In this document: positions 35,507 through 47,776 of the stretch, piece after piece
Layout: every line of letters starts with the position of its first letter
How positions within the stretch are numbered: the first letter of the stretch is position 1
NCBI GenBank assembly: GCA_021464415.1
Contig: JAKCWG010000718.1
Location: 1 to 64,000, forward strand
Reading direction: 5' to 3'
Length of the DNA stretch: 64,000 nt
Source: Lonicera japonica
Lineage: Eukaryota; Streptophyta; Magnoliopsida; Dipsacales; Caprifoliaceae
Notes under the pieces: generated by a model
Seen by the model: the letters and a program-made list of their open reading frames with translations, nothing else
Database searches by the model: none
What the model was told of the DNA's origin: nothing
Position numbers and translations under genes: made by a program

Positions 35507-37797
35507 CGTATTTTTATTTGTTAATTTTGAAAAATCCCGATTTTATCTATCTTGTTTCATGAAGGAATCGTTAAACATTTGTATCTGGTTTAACCTATAA
35601 ATCGTGGTACCTATGTAAATATCTAATACAAGAGTACTAGATTCACCAATACTGGTTTAATTCATTAAACTGTTGTACATTACCGACGAACAAATCTCGA
35701 GGACTACTGGATATCCGATTCCAAATCAAATTAGCTTTCAAAAAGCCCTGAGCTTTATAAAAAACACCTACTGATATCAAAATCACTTTTTCAAATCACA
35801 CACACTGATTTCTAAAATCAAATAGGCAAAATACAAAGCACACATTTTTTATCCCCACCCCAAATCCTACTTTTTCTAAAACTATGGATTGATATAGAAT
35901 AATACCAGTAAGCATACAAATTTTTGATTATAATTACGCGCATATCCTACTCAGAAACCGAAATGGCGAATTGGGTGTCTAGCACCTTCCCGATTCGTAA
36001 CTTAATCCCCGAACCTTCGAATCAATAGGTTTTGTATTAATTTTGTTGACCTAGAAGGTCTTAATCTTATTTTGATAATAACAATAAATCAATCATGTGT
36101 AATTTAACATGTTTCTTGATATAAGTTTATAGTTCATTTATATGGAATATCAAGAATATCATGATTGCTCAAAGGAAGCATGACAAGGATAATTCAATCA
36201 ATATCTGATCAAGTCAACTACACATTGGACTAGTATGAAGATTGATCTCATCACAATGCAATTCATGAAGATCAAGATCAAGGATCACATGCAAGAGCTT
36301 CAAGACAAAAGTTTCAAGTGAAGATCAAATTGAAGAAACAAATCGAAGCATTCAAAGACTCGTTATTCGATAATTGAGTGAGTGCTTAGGCATTATGTAA
36401 AGTTTCTTATTTGACTATTTATATAGCTCATACATATTGATATATCTTTCTTAGATTGATCAAAATCAGTTTGAATCAAAAATCATTTCAAAAACATCAT
36501 TATTACAAAACTAGTTTTTGAAATATATTCATATTAAATTCAAACGATCATATTTTCAGTTTTCCCAAAAACAGGAGTCTTAAGAACTTATTTTTGAAGT
36601 TCCTAAAGCATTAGAATTGATTTTGGAGCTTATATACAAAAGTGTAAAATTTGGAATTTTTTGGTCTTTTGGCCTAACGGACAATCTGGTCCATCAGTCG
36701 ACTGACGGCTTTTGCTCAGTCGACTAAGGCCCACTCAGTTGACTAAGGAGCTTTGCTCAATCGACTGATGGCCCGGAATATAGCCGTTGGATTTATGATT
36801 TTTTTACCATTTTTGGTACCAAACTTCTATCAAACCTCAAAAACAGCTATATCACTTTTGGGACTATTTATACACTATCTAAGACACATTTTGAACACCT
36901 TAAATCATTCATATACTATATTCTTCATCAATCTTCATCATTCAAAGATTCAAGAATTATTTTGATCAATCATTAATCATTTGAGCTATATCATCTTGAT
37001 CAAATAGGAAAACTCTAGTGTGAGCTTCAAATTATATTCTTTACACACTTGAGAGAGTTATTGTAAATTGGTGTGAATTACCAAACAATTAGAATTCATT
37101 ATGAGAGGTAAATCTCATAAGAAAAACAAGAAGATAAATTCTTGTTTAGTTTTTGTGAGAGGTAAATTTCACAAGGTCAGCAAGAGAGAGATTCTTGTGT
37201 GAATATTGTGGTCAAGCAATATTTGTAAAGAGTGTGTGAGAGGATACACTTGTAGTGGTTTGATCTTCACCCGGAAGGAGATTGATTTTAGTGAAAATTC
37301 TCGGGGAACTAACCGAGCGCGGACTATGGTTTGGTAAACTAAAACCGCGAGGACAAAAAGTCTTGAGCTTCAAATCGGTTCAATCTTTCTAACTCAATCT
37401 CTTTATTTACTTGTTATATTTATTGATTGAAGTTACATTATATTGTTGCTTGTTCTTGGGATTGATTGTTTTCCTTAATAAACTTGTTTAGTTAAATTGT
37501 TTTACTTAAACATCTTGAAAAAAAATTTATTTCCGCATTAAGTTTTTTAAAACCCTATTCACCCCACTCTAGGGTTGAAATCCGACCAAAAAATTGTGTT
37601 TAAGAGGTCCTTTAATCCATAAATGTTTCCCTTTCACACACACTTTTGTTTGTTTAGTAAAACAAACTAGCACCTCTGATTTCGTTTACAAACCATCACC
37701 TTTTCTCCAAATTAAAATAAACCATTTTCCACATAGACGGATAACCGAAAGAATCGCCGCTTACATAAGATCGACGTTGAAAACGCGGGTTCTCACA
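35507..37797 (-). repeat. Inverted relative of the 18-kb LTR-like repeat, split by a copia solo LTR
   Basis: Reading minus from 37797 it starts TGTGAGAACCCGCG and follows the order of 18037-18600. It is interrupted by the copia LTR at 36044-37590. The inner end is not defined. Confidence 0.55.
36044..37590 (+). repeat. Copia (SIRE-related) solo LTR
   Basis: It starts TGTTGACCTAGAAGG and ends near ATCCGACCAAAA, with the terminal CA apparently mutated. Four TCGACT-type motif copies lie at 36691-36770 and a TATTTATA box at 36865-36872. It is a sister of the solo LTR at 15661-17216 and a more distant relative of the complete element's LTRs. Confidence 0.85.
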
Positions 37798-38268
37798 CTA
37801 TGAGAGCGGAAATACCTGAGCCATGGGGATATCAACTATGCACAGTAGATTTAAATCCTAGATGGTTGACTATACGTCCTTGGAGGACGATTTTATTTTC
37901 AGGCTTTCCTACCTTATGGTTCTAGCCATGAAAAGTTAGATGCGTGTCTTACGGGTGGACACATTGTATGGTAGATATAAGGGTGCCTGTACTAATTTAT
38001 TATTATTTGGTTGGATTTGGATACTATTTTATGTATATGGTTAACGTATATTAATTTCCTTTGGGGGGGAGATGTCATATGTTGTGCATAGCATTTATCA
38101 CTAGTTTTAATATATGGTTTCATGGTATTTTGGTATAGTTCTATATATACGTATATGGTATACATATAAGGAGTAAGTTGTATGTATCTCTTAGCTTTCT
38201 ATTATTTTTGATATTGCATGTAGTGTGTGCTTGACTAGTTGTATTTTTATAGACCCATTGAGCCCGTG
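37798..38268 (+). repeat. Gypsy LTR, left fragment
   Basis: Contains the ATTGAGCCCGTG segment that continues, after the inserted solo LTR, as TTTGCTCACTCCC at 46045. The true LTR start is not seen. Confidence 0.6.
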
Positions 38269-39663
38269 TGTGACAGCCTAAACCTTATACATATTTCATT
38301 TACATAATTAAGCATGTTTAGTATGCATCGTACATCATTGCATTTAGCAGGTGTTTGATGCTAAGTATAAATACGTTTGAAATGGAGAGTTGTATTCATA
38401 CTTTATCTATGGATTTCACATGTTGAATGTTATGTACATGTTGTAGTACATACTTGAATTTCACATGAGGAAATATGAGGTGCCTACATGTGTAAAGAAG
38501 TAGAAGAAATGGAGTTAAACTTGAACACAAAGTGTTAGTAGTACTTATGTGTAAATTTGCAAGCATGTTCAAGGTGTCTTATTCTCCTTCATTGTCATTT
38601 AAGGATGACAAGCCAAATAAGATATTTTACCATGTTTTCTTACAAAAATTCTAATTATTTACCAAAAATAGAGATGAAAAGAAAAGGAAGAGAAAAATAT
38701 AAGAGAAAATTCAAGAAAAAACATTAAAAAAAATCTAGAATTGGTCAGTAAATTATGCTCCTTATGTTGTCATCATTTATTTTACATGCTTTTATGATTT
38801 ACATGTTGAAAATTTGGATTAGAAGAGAAGAACATACATGTATAGGTGTGTTCTTGGTGTATTTGAGGGTTTTGATGGTGAAGTTCATTCAACCCGATTT
38901 ATGTCGATTTTAATCGGTGAAAAGATGTTATGTATCCTAGACAAGAGTTATATGATGTTATTTGAAAGCTATAAGGGTTGTATGTTTGATTTGTATCAAA
39001 AAAGAGTTGAAATCCTTAAAGTTGTTTTGAGTAGATAGCTTTATGCACCTGTCTTAGAATTGGAATAACTTTTTGTACAAAATTCCAAATTGTGAACTGT
39101 AAATTGGATTTGAAAGTAGACACACTGAGCATTCCGGATATGTAAGGATCATAACATATTTCATAGCCAATTAGTACAACTTAATCACCAAAGTTGACCC
39201 TTTTCCACTGTTGTATAATCTGGACAACATATATATTTTTGTTGTACTATTTTCTCCATATCTCTTAATCTAGTTGTTGGATTAAGTTGAAATGTTTTGA
39301 TTTTGTTCATATACATGTAGTACAACTACTACATAAATTTGGGAATGCCTAGACCATGGGAAGTCCCATGTTTGAGCTCTCTGTTGAGATTGCACAAAAT
39401 TGGAATGGTTAAAATGCATTGTGAATCAAATTGTGCATAAGCATTATTCATTGTGAACTTGTGGGAAAGAATTGTAAATATATAAATGTGTATATTAAGG
39501 TGAGATTGGATTACTAATCAGTTTGGATTAATAAGTGAAGGAAATACTACTTCTACGGCCCAACGGAAGTAGATTTTCACGTTTGGTTATTGTGGATTTT
39601 TGAGGTAAGTATACTACCTCACGTGGATTACATATGTATATGGAGTTATATGTATATAAATTT

Positions 39664-39877
39664 TGAACACCTTGGGTCTCGGACTTTGTGGAAGATCGTT
39701 GTATATAATGCCTTGGGCCTTGGCCTTTGTGGGAGGCTAGTGTATTAATGCCTTTGGGTCTCGGGCCTTGTAGGAGACCGGAGTATATATATAGAATGCC
39801 TTGGGCCTTGGGCTTTGTGAGAGGCTGTTGTTTATAATGCCTTGAGTCTTGGGCGTTGTGGGAGACGAATATATATA
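39664..39877 (+). repeat. Tandem repeat, 40-48 bp unit, about 5 copies
   Basis: Units of the form ATGCCTTGGGTCTCGGGCCT followed by TTGTGGGAGAC and a TATATA stretch, starting near 39664, 39708, 39748, 39796 and 39837. Confidence 0.9.
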
Positions 39878-40963
39878 CTTTATTGCTCGGGTGTGAGTAG
39901 TGTATTCACTAAGCTATATGCTTACGCTGTTTTAATTTTCTTCCAGGTGGGAAAGAAGGTTGTCCACTACCAAGGTCAAGATGCACTACCCCTGCCGGTC
40001 TCTTAGGCGACGTACAACGTATGTAAATACGTTGCCCAAGTCCTAGGCGACGTAGGCTACATCACCTAAGGTACGTCACCTAGTCTATGTTGCCTAAGGT
40101 GTAGGGCAATGTAAGAAAATACCTATGTCACCTAAGAAGCCTTTAAGGCAACGTATTCATTAACTATGTCGCCTATAAAGTCAAAGTCAACTTTCCTTTG
40201 ACTAGACTTTAGGGGACGTAGGTAAATGCATGCGTCACCCAAGTAGGAAACTTAGGCGACGGATGTAAAAACCTTTGTCACCTAGGTGTAAAAAAAATTG
40301 TAAACAGTTGGCCTTTAGGCGACATGGAATTATTTCTACGACGCTTAAGTGTAAAAAAATATTTGCCTTCAGGTGACGTGTAATTATTTCTACGTTGCCT
40401 AAGTTAAAAAAATAATTTCGGCCTTTAGGCGACGTGGAATTATTTCTACATCGCCTTAGTGTAAATTTTTTTTTAAAAAAAAATATTTAAAAATATCAAA
40501 AACCAATTTTGACCTGCAATCTAATTAATATCCAATACAATTCCATTGCAATCCATGTAATATCCAATACAACTCCATTGCAATCCAATAAAGTCTAGTT
40601 TATATACAATGAAATGGTACGAGGGGGAGAGAGAGAGAGAAAAAAGGTAAAAAGAAGATGGAGTTTTGAAAAAATAAAATGAGGATATTCTTCTATTGTC
40701 TAGAGTAGGTTTGAAAGATAAAAATATATATATATACACTTGTAAATTTTTAAACAAACAATAACCCTCAAATTATACTGCCTAAGCTTGGATTGATAAC
40801 AAAATGATTTAACCATATTGCTAATCATTTAACCTCTTAAAAATTCTCACAATAAAGCAAACTATAAGAACATAGAACAAGACAAGGTAATATACTGCGA
40901 AAATATAAGATATGAAATGATACATCATGATCTTTTTGGGGAGTAGATACATAGAATATGTAC

Positions 40964-41521
40964 CTTAGGAGGAGCAATGCCCAGCAATGTGCCCAACTCT
41001 TCAAAGCTATTTATTTAAATAAGTATTGATTCATAATTGTATCAATAACTTAACAAGACAATAAAAAAGATAAACTAAATAAAAAAAATAAATTATTAGG
41101 CGCAAAGCAACATTTTAAATTGCCCTTATATTTCTATAAAGCTTGCTCACACTCAAAAGATTATGCTCAATCATAGCACGATCAAGCACTGTAACATTGT
41201 CGGGCAAAAGTGTTTTCTGTTAAAACTACCACAAGGTTAGAACGGAAATCAAAAGAATTTACTTGGTTATTTTGTTTAAAAGAAAAATGGCCACCTGATG
41301 TACTTTTAGTTCTTCAGCAAATGCATCAATTTCAAGCTTCCTCAATATTCTCTCCAAATAAACCTTGCTAAAAGTCAATACTATAGTTTAACACAGCTTT
41401 TAAATAGCTGTAAAAATTTATATACACAGGTAACCTGTCAACATCAATATATATGATCGATAAACATAGATCCTAGGATATATACATATATATGGGCTGC
41501 CACAAGAGCAATGTTTATCCG

Positions 41522-41569
<48 letters not shown>

Positions 41570-41628
41570 GGAGGGGGCTGAACCTTTTGCAAAATTAAAT
41601 AAATCTTCAACTTGGAGCAACGTTCATC
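40964..41628 (-). pseudogene. CSN4: Captured fragment of COP9 signalosome subunit 4 (four exons)
   Basis: Four minus-strand blocks, in order and with correct splice phases, encode consecutive parts of CSN4: 41584-41628 (DERCSKLKIYLILQK), 41295-41363 (VYLERILRK then AFAEELKVHQ), 41125-41216 (LLPDNVTVLDRAMIEHNLLS) and 40964-41006 (FEELGTLLGIAPPK). These map to the C-terminal half of CSN4, running into its PCI domain. AG acceptors precede all four blocks. GT donors follow the first, second and fourth, but the third block is followed by GG, so its splice site is broken. A conserved Pro is Leu in the first block. The rest of the gene was not found. The parent protein is part of the cullin-deneddylating COP9 complex; this copy cannot make it. 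Confidence 0.85.
41525..41566. repeat. (GA)n microsatellite
   Basis: About 20 uninterrupted GA units inside the CACTA element, in what would be an intron of the captured gene fragment. Confidence 0.95.
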
Positions 41629-43199
41629 CTGGAAAAGAATATCACCACTTCAGTATAAAAGCCCAAGGAAAAATTTAGCACATAGGTTTAACCACAAGAG
41701 TTAATTTTGTTTGTTCTTATAATAATAATTATGTTCTCATAATTCAAAAATACAGGGTATGACAACAAGAAATAACTAACTAGGAACATGCACAAAAGTG
41801 AAGTTATATATGCATAGACGCATGGTAGCAGGAAATTATAAAAGAAAACACACAAAACAACCAAGACAGAAAGATAACAAGAGGATTGATAGGGCTCAAA
41901 ATTAGAGTGAAGATAGTTAAAATGAGTTTTAGTCCACAAGGTAAGAGACTTAACATATGCTAGAATTTCCGAGAGCAAAAGAGGAAAGTAAGATCTGACT
42001 TAAGATAGAAGGCCCCTTTTGGTCGTCACTAGATTTAGGAATTGGATTGGAAATTATTTAATTAGTGAATTATATTATTGTAATTTATAAGTGTTTGGTT
42101 GCAAGAACGGTCATACTTAAAAGTTATAACTCTCAAGAAAAGGAATAAGACAATTAAAAAATGAAAATACCTGAAATTATATAAGCTGTAGTTACATTCT
42201 CAAACTCATGAGTTAAACGCACAACACAAACTTATATATTCAAGTCAGAAACAAATTATCAAGAAATTCAAGTATTAAATCACAAAAGAGCATATCAAGA
42301 AGAGTTTAAGATGTCAAGGAGAGTTTAAAAAAGGGCTATACCCAAATTTATGGAACGAAAATTAGCAAGAACAGATCCAAAATTAACACAACCAAAAGTA
42401 TAGTTTCAGCACCTTCAAGATAACTCACAACCGAGCACAGCACAGCAGAAATACAGATCCCATAGCCACGGTAGATTCCCAAATGAGAGAAAAGTTAGGG
42501 CTCGAAACTATTCACTGTGTATGCGTGTGTGTTAGTTGCGGCTTGTTCTAGGGCTAAAACGTACACTCACAAACATATACATAAGAGCTATATTATACAC
42601 ATACACTCACACACACACATATATAGAGAGAGAGTAGTATATGTACCTGTGAGATGGTGGTGCGTTGGTTGAGAGAGTGAGATGGTGGTGCGCTAGTGAT
42701 GTGAGAGAGATGAATGTGTGGATGGTTGTGCTAGATGGTGACGTGCCGGAGAGCTTTGCGGGAGATGATGGTGGTGCAATTTTGGAGATTTGTGGGTTAA
42801 AGGTTTTGGGGGATTTTGGAGTTGATTGGCGACATAAATGAGGAGGGAGGAAGGGTTTTGAGCAGGAGGCAAAGATGGAGGATTTGTGGGAGGAAGGATT
42901 TTGGATTTCTCAAAGTTAATTTGGGGGGTGAAGGGTTTAATTTATACCATTACCTTAGGCGACGTAGTTATTTAACCTACGTCGCTTAAGTTAATTTAAA
43001 ATTTATAAATTATTTAAAATTTTTGTGAAAAATTGAAGGGGGAAAGTCTTTTGAGCGACATACTATGTTTGTATGTCGCCTAAGAGTTTTTTAAAAAATA
43101 ATTTTAAGTGAATATTAGTTTAATAAATGAATCATAAAGTCTTTTGAGTCAACCTCATTTTTTTTATTTTTGTTTCTTCATTTTTATTACATTCTCACA

Positions 43200-43960
43200 T
43201 ATAAATATTTATTATAGTCTAAAGTTATAAGACACTTCGTATCAAGCTATATTTGTGTGGAAGCATAATTTTGTAGTTGGCTTTGGCCCAAACTCTGTAA
43301 ACGGGCCTCGGACCTATCTTATAGGCAGGACTCCTCTCGGCCAATGAGGATTGAAGTATCATCTGATCGGGTAGTAGGCTGATCAACAAATGACGAGTTA
43401 TGGATAAAAGGCACCTGAGCTGTTGACACATGTTGACACATGTCACCTTGGAGTATTGATCAAGTTTACCCTTTATGGTAATTTCTTATCTCACCAAACG
43501 CTATCCAGATTGTATAAATAGAATAAGATAAACCCTGAGAAGAGGGGAGCAGCTCTACGAGAAAATAGAGAATATACTTACTCATAATGGGGGAAATTGT
43601 TATCTGAGTTGGACGTTAGAGCCTAGCGGAAAACACAAACACATACTCAGGGAAGACGTACTGCCTGATTGGGAATAATAGCCACCGGAGGAACCTACCC
43701 ACACCAAATAAAAACCTATTGTTCTTATTGTTAATTTACTGTTCATCATTACCACCTTTAGTGAGTTCGGTTATTAACTCTACATGTTTGAGCCGATTCA
43801 ATCTATTATGGGTTCAATCAAATTTACTTCACCCACAATTTGTATTATAGTGATATTATTTGTATCCTTGCTCTTAACAACAGTAATAAGGCTTGTGATT
43901 ATTGTGCCAAGTTAAGAAATTTTTTTTAAAATGAAGTTAAATTTCGATAAATCAACTTAA
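43200..43960 (+). repeat. LTR-like stretch inside the CACTA element
   Basis: It has a TATA box (TATAAATAGA near 43514) followed by AGTTGGACGTTAGAGCCTAGCG at 43609-43630, which resembles the U5 region of some gypsy LTRs. Ends not identified. Confidence 0.35.
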
Positions 43961-44931
43961 TTTTTAAAAAGAAATAAACTTATGCGTTTAATTAATAAGA
44001 GTAAACTTGGGGTGTTCTCTCTTTCAGTTGGGACAAAAATTAGAAAATTCAAATTCAAATCAAATTTAAAAGTTCAATTTTAGTTCTATTCAGATTCAGC
44101 TTCCAAATCTTCCAAAGGCAAACTCGAACCAATTTTCTTGTTTCGATTTTGTTTTGCTACAAATCATTAAGGATATGATTTAATTTAACAGGTACAAATC
44201 ATTTCGTAATTTAATAAATATAATATTTATTAAAATAAAAAATTAACGGATTTAATGGGTGATCTTAATTTGTGAAGATTAAGGCATTTATTATTAAAAT
44301 GGTAAACTCAATAACCACCAGAATTCATTAAGGATCCACCCATTAATTATAAGTTCATTGTCTAATACTAAGGTATGTATTAGTGTTAATTGTTTTAAAG
44401 ATAACAATTTCAGTAAATAACACTCGATAAGACACAGTTTAATAATGACTCGTATTCGGGTTTACTACTTAAATCCGTTAAGATGCGTTAGACGTGTTAA
44501 GACTATTAGACCCTTTAGGATCCATTAAGAACCCTTTTAAATCATATTTATATTATTTTTTAAGTAATCGTGTCAGGTTGTTGGATTTATCCATATTACC
44601 GTGTTAGCTTAACAGATGAAACGGCTCGTATCGTGTTAACCAATAAAGTAATTAATTGTGTTCGTGTATAATTCTTTCACCTTTTATATTAACGGGTTGT
44701 ATACGTGTTTAGTAGTTTTTTACCCAAAAAATGATAAGACCTGACACAACATTGCCCCAACATGACCTGTTGCCATGTCTAGTTTATACCTAAACCAATA
44801 ACAAGAGAAACATTATAAAAACTGATAGGAACAAAAATTGAATCAAAACATTGCTAGGTCTAGTAACTTGAACCCTTGACCCTTCCCCTTACCTTTTAAT
44901 CTTTATGCTAGTATGCACTACTATTGTGCTA

Positions 44932-45166
44932 TAAAGCTAGGAGCAATATAAGATTTCTGTAATTATTTTTTTTCAATTGTATAAGTTGAAAAATTATCAT
45001 GTTGTAGTATAACTACTTTTAAATTTAATTATAGTGTAATAATTAGTATTATAAAGCTACATGCAACATAGAATTGCTTTAGTTATCAATTTCAATTATA
45101 TAGCTAAAAAGCTATCGTGTTGTAGTATAACTAGTTTTAAATTAATTTTTTTATAATAATTAGCAT
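44932..45166. repeat. Tandem duplication of about 117 bp
   Basis: Two adjacent copies share TATAAAGCTA, then TCATGTTGTAGTATAACTA / TCGTGTTGTAGTATAACTA, and an ATAATTAG end. They are diverged by several substitutions. Confidence 0.75.
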
Positions 45167-46044
45167 TATAAAATAACTATTATGAAAATTATTATTAAAA
45201 ATTTTAAAAATATCCATGACATACTTTGTTCCTTTTAAAAAAATAACAGTAGAATCATTAAGTTATTGAATATTAATTATCATAACGTTTAACTGTACAA
45301 GTTTTCAAAATTAATTTAGTAAATTAAAAATAAAATATAATAAAATTATACTTCATAATAGTCAAAATAGAATTATTTCGAGAAAAATGGGATTCAATGA
45401 TTAAATAAAATTTTCATTCAAATTTCAAAAAAAAAATCATAAAAAGTAAAAAAGTAAAAAAAAATAAAAAACAACATATTTCATTATGATTTGTCTAAAT
45501 TTATTTTGAAATGTTCTTAGGCGACGTGGGTATTTGAGTACGTCGCCTAAGATTATCTACGGCGACAAGATTATCCAGGGCGACGGAAGACATACCTACA
45601 TCGCCTAAGATTTTCTAGAGCGACGTACGTGGATGTTATTACGTCACCTAGGTTATTCTTAGGCGACGTAGGATATTTTTTACGTCACCCAAGGGCCATG
45701 CTGGTGTAGTGATTGTGTTTAATTAGTAGATGTATAAATATTTTTGGAGTTGTATAAACTTTGTATATCTTATATAAATATGGTAAAGGGTGATGTAACC
45801 TTAGGGTGTATTCTAAATTGTTGGAAATTACATTTACATGTTGTCTTTTGATTATGGTGGTTGTATAAGTGACTTAGAAGACGGAGATTGTGTTATAAAA
45901 TAAAAGTAATGTTTACTTTCCAAATGTTTTTCTGCTTCCACAGGTTATTAAAGTTTTAATTTAGAAATTATGATTATTAGCTATTATTAGTCCACCTCGA
46001 CTGTGAGATTTGCATAGGATCTCCGAGACAGGTGTGACACCGTG

Positions 46045-46582
46045 TTTGCTCACTCCCATTTTTCAAAACAATTTTTCAAGTACACTTTTTGGGTTGGCGC
46101 GCATTAGAATTTAGTTACCTCTAATGACCCCGGAAAACGTATTAGTCTCTCTTGGAGAGATGACCTAATTTTATATGTGTGACTTTAAGTTGATTCTGTT
46201 TGTGTTAAGTAAACATTGTTTAATAATTGGTTTATGTTATTGAAGAGGCAATGTAATATTAAATATAGTAAATTTTAGTTAAGTGTTTACTTTTTTTAGA
46301 ACTACATTGATGTAGTAAACTTTATTCTTTGTTATCAAGATTGTGAACAAGTTTTATTTTAGAAATAATTTGATGGAGTATCACTTATGCAGGTCTTGGA
46401 TATTGATAAAACCGAGTAAACCATGCCAAATTTTTATAAAAATCTAAGATGTACTTTTTTTAACAAAAATAATAATTTAAATTTATTCATAAAATTTCAA
46501 TATCACCCGCCATCAGCGTATGGCACCCTTGACAAACCGTTCCTGGAGGTGAAAACCTCTAAACGGGATTTGGGGCATCACA
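46045..46582 (+). repeat. Gypsy LTR, right fragment (continues 37798-38268)
   Basis: It carries the CTCACTCCCATTTTTCAAA block and ends GGGGCATCACA at 46582. Adjacent 79-aa ORF at 46423-46662 crosses the LTR end and is spurious. Confidence 0.6.
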
Positions 46583-47578
46583 AGGATCTTCTTAGCAAAC
46601 TACTTCAGGTGGTTCTTAAATTTTATATTATTATTGTGAGCATTTATAACCACCGATGCTAGAGTAGTAATTATATCCACCTCTTCTGAGGGTATTGTTG
46701 CACTCATGTTCTCGACACCCTTTTAACCAAAATTGGCATTTGCTTCAGTAATTGCCTTAGAACTAGTTGATCTAGAGTTATGATTTTTTTTATTAATACA
46801 TTGTTGTTTAATTATGCAACAGTGACACAATTAACATCTTTAAAATATTTTGAAAAATGATGATGTCGATATTGTGGTTTTAGGAGCACATTCAATGCAT
46901 GAAAAGTGGAGTGAGTCTTTTCAATATTTTGCTCAATAATAATATGTTCACCACATAATCTCAGATGATCGAGTTATATGATAGAAAATAAAAGAGTTAT
47001 GTTGCAACCACTATCCATTCATTAAGAGCGTTTGCTAAGATTGCCATCTTTTGGTGGTCATATCTATCATTTATGGATTGTCAACGACCCAATGGGTCTT
47101 CCTCAATCATGCATGTATGGATATAATTAAAATAAATATAAGACTTTGGTCTCATAAGAAACAATCATTTCAGGTTCTATCAACACTTTAAGAATGAAAA
47201 ATTCAAGCCTTATATTTATCTATTTATTTTATTATTAAGAGCAATTACAAAGAAGTGGTAGAATAAGATAATATATATATATATATATATGTATTCTATT
47301 TAGGTGCATAAAGAAAATAAAAGGGTAACATCATGCAAAAATTTAAAGCGGCTTGTTATTTTAACTAAAATAAAAATATAATGATGTGGGAGATTTCATG
47401 TCCAAATTTAGGTCATCAATATTAATGGGACTATAGGTAAATACCCTCTTATATCAAGACTGTAGATTTGATTATTGAGGACTTTCAATGGAAATACATG
47501 TCCAAAACTAATGATTTGAAAATTCCACGTTCAAAACAATGACGAGGGAACTCCAAGTGTATAGGTGTAATAACATAC
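46583..47578. other. No recognisable feature
   Basis: Expected to hold the last exon of the minus-strand diterpene synthase relic, but I could not find it. A short (AT)n run lies near 47270-47290. Confidence 0.45.
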
Positions 47579-47776
47579 CTGGTTTGCGTAAAAAAACAAC
47601 TCGATCAACATTTTTTTAGTATCACTTGGTTCTGTAACCATCTTTCGCAGCAATTCTCTCCTGCTGCTTTCAATCATTCTCCTCACTTCTGTTCTCGCTT
47701 CTTCAATATTTATACCCCCGTCACTGTGACTTACTATTAATGAACAAGCATTCATATTTCTGTCACCTGTATCGCG
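47579..47776 (-). pseudogene. KSL relic, penultimate exon
   Basis: Acceptor TCGCAG before 47776, donor GTATGT after 47579. It encodes NMNACSLIVSHSDGGINIEE, then RRMIESSRRELLRKMV and LFFYANQ. Frame open. Confidence 0.85.

Larger units (their letters stand above)
39984..45711. mobile_element. Non-autonomous CACTA (En/Spm-type) element with captured gene fragments
   Basis: The left end reads CACTACCCCTGCCGG. The right end reads, on the minus strand, CACTACACCAGCATGG. Subterminal copies of TTAGGCGACGTAGG and its reverse complement fill 40005-40460 and 45515-45695, with another cluster at 42950-43085. The three flanking bases are ATG and ATT, so the 3-bp TSD is imperfect. No transposase ORF is present. 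Contents: exon pieces of a COP9 signalosome gene (40964-41628), a GA microsatellite and an LTR-like stretch near 43.2-43.9 kb. Confidence 0.85.
38269..46039 (+). repeat. Gypsy solo LTR (TSD CCGTG), interrupted by a CACTA element
   Basis: It starts TGTGACAGCC and ends ACAGGTGTGACA. CCGTG flanks both sides (38264-38268 and 46040-46044). Excluding the CACTA insertion it is about 2.0 kb. A 66-codon ORF at 38838-39038 is not convincing. The LTR array at 39664-39877 lies just upstream of the insertion. Confidence 0.88.

Noticed and set aside
41688..41978. 96-aa minus-strand ORF as part of the captured CSN4 gene
   Set aside because: Hydrophobic low-complexity translation with no similarity to CSN4; intron-like.
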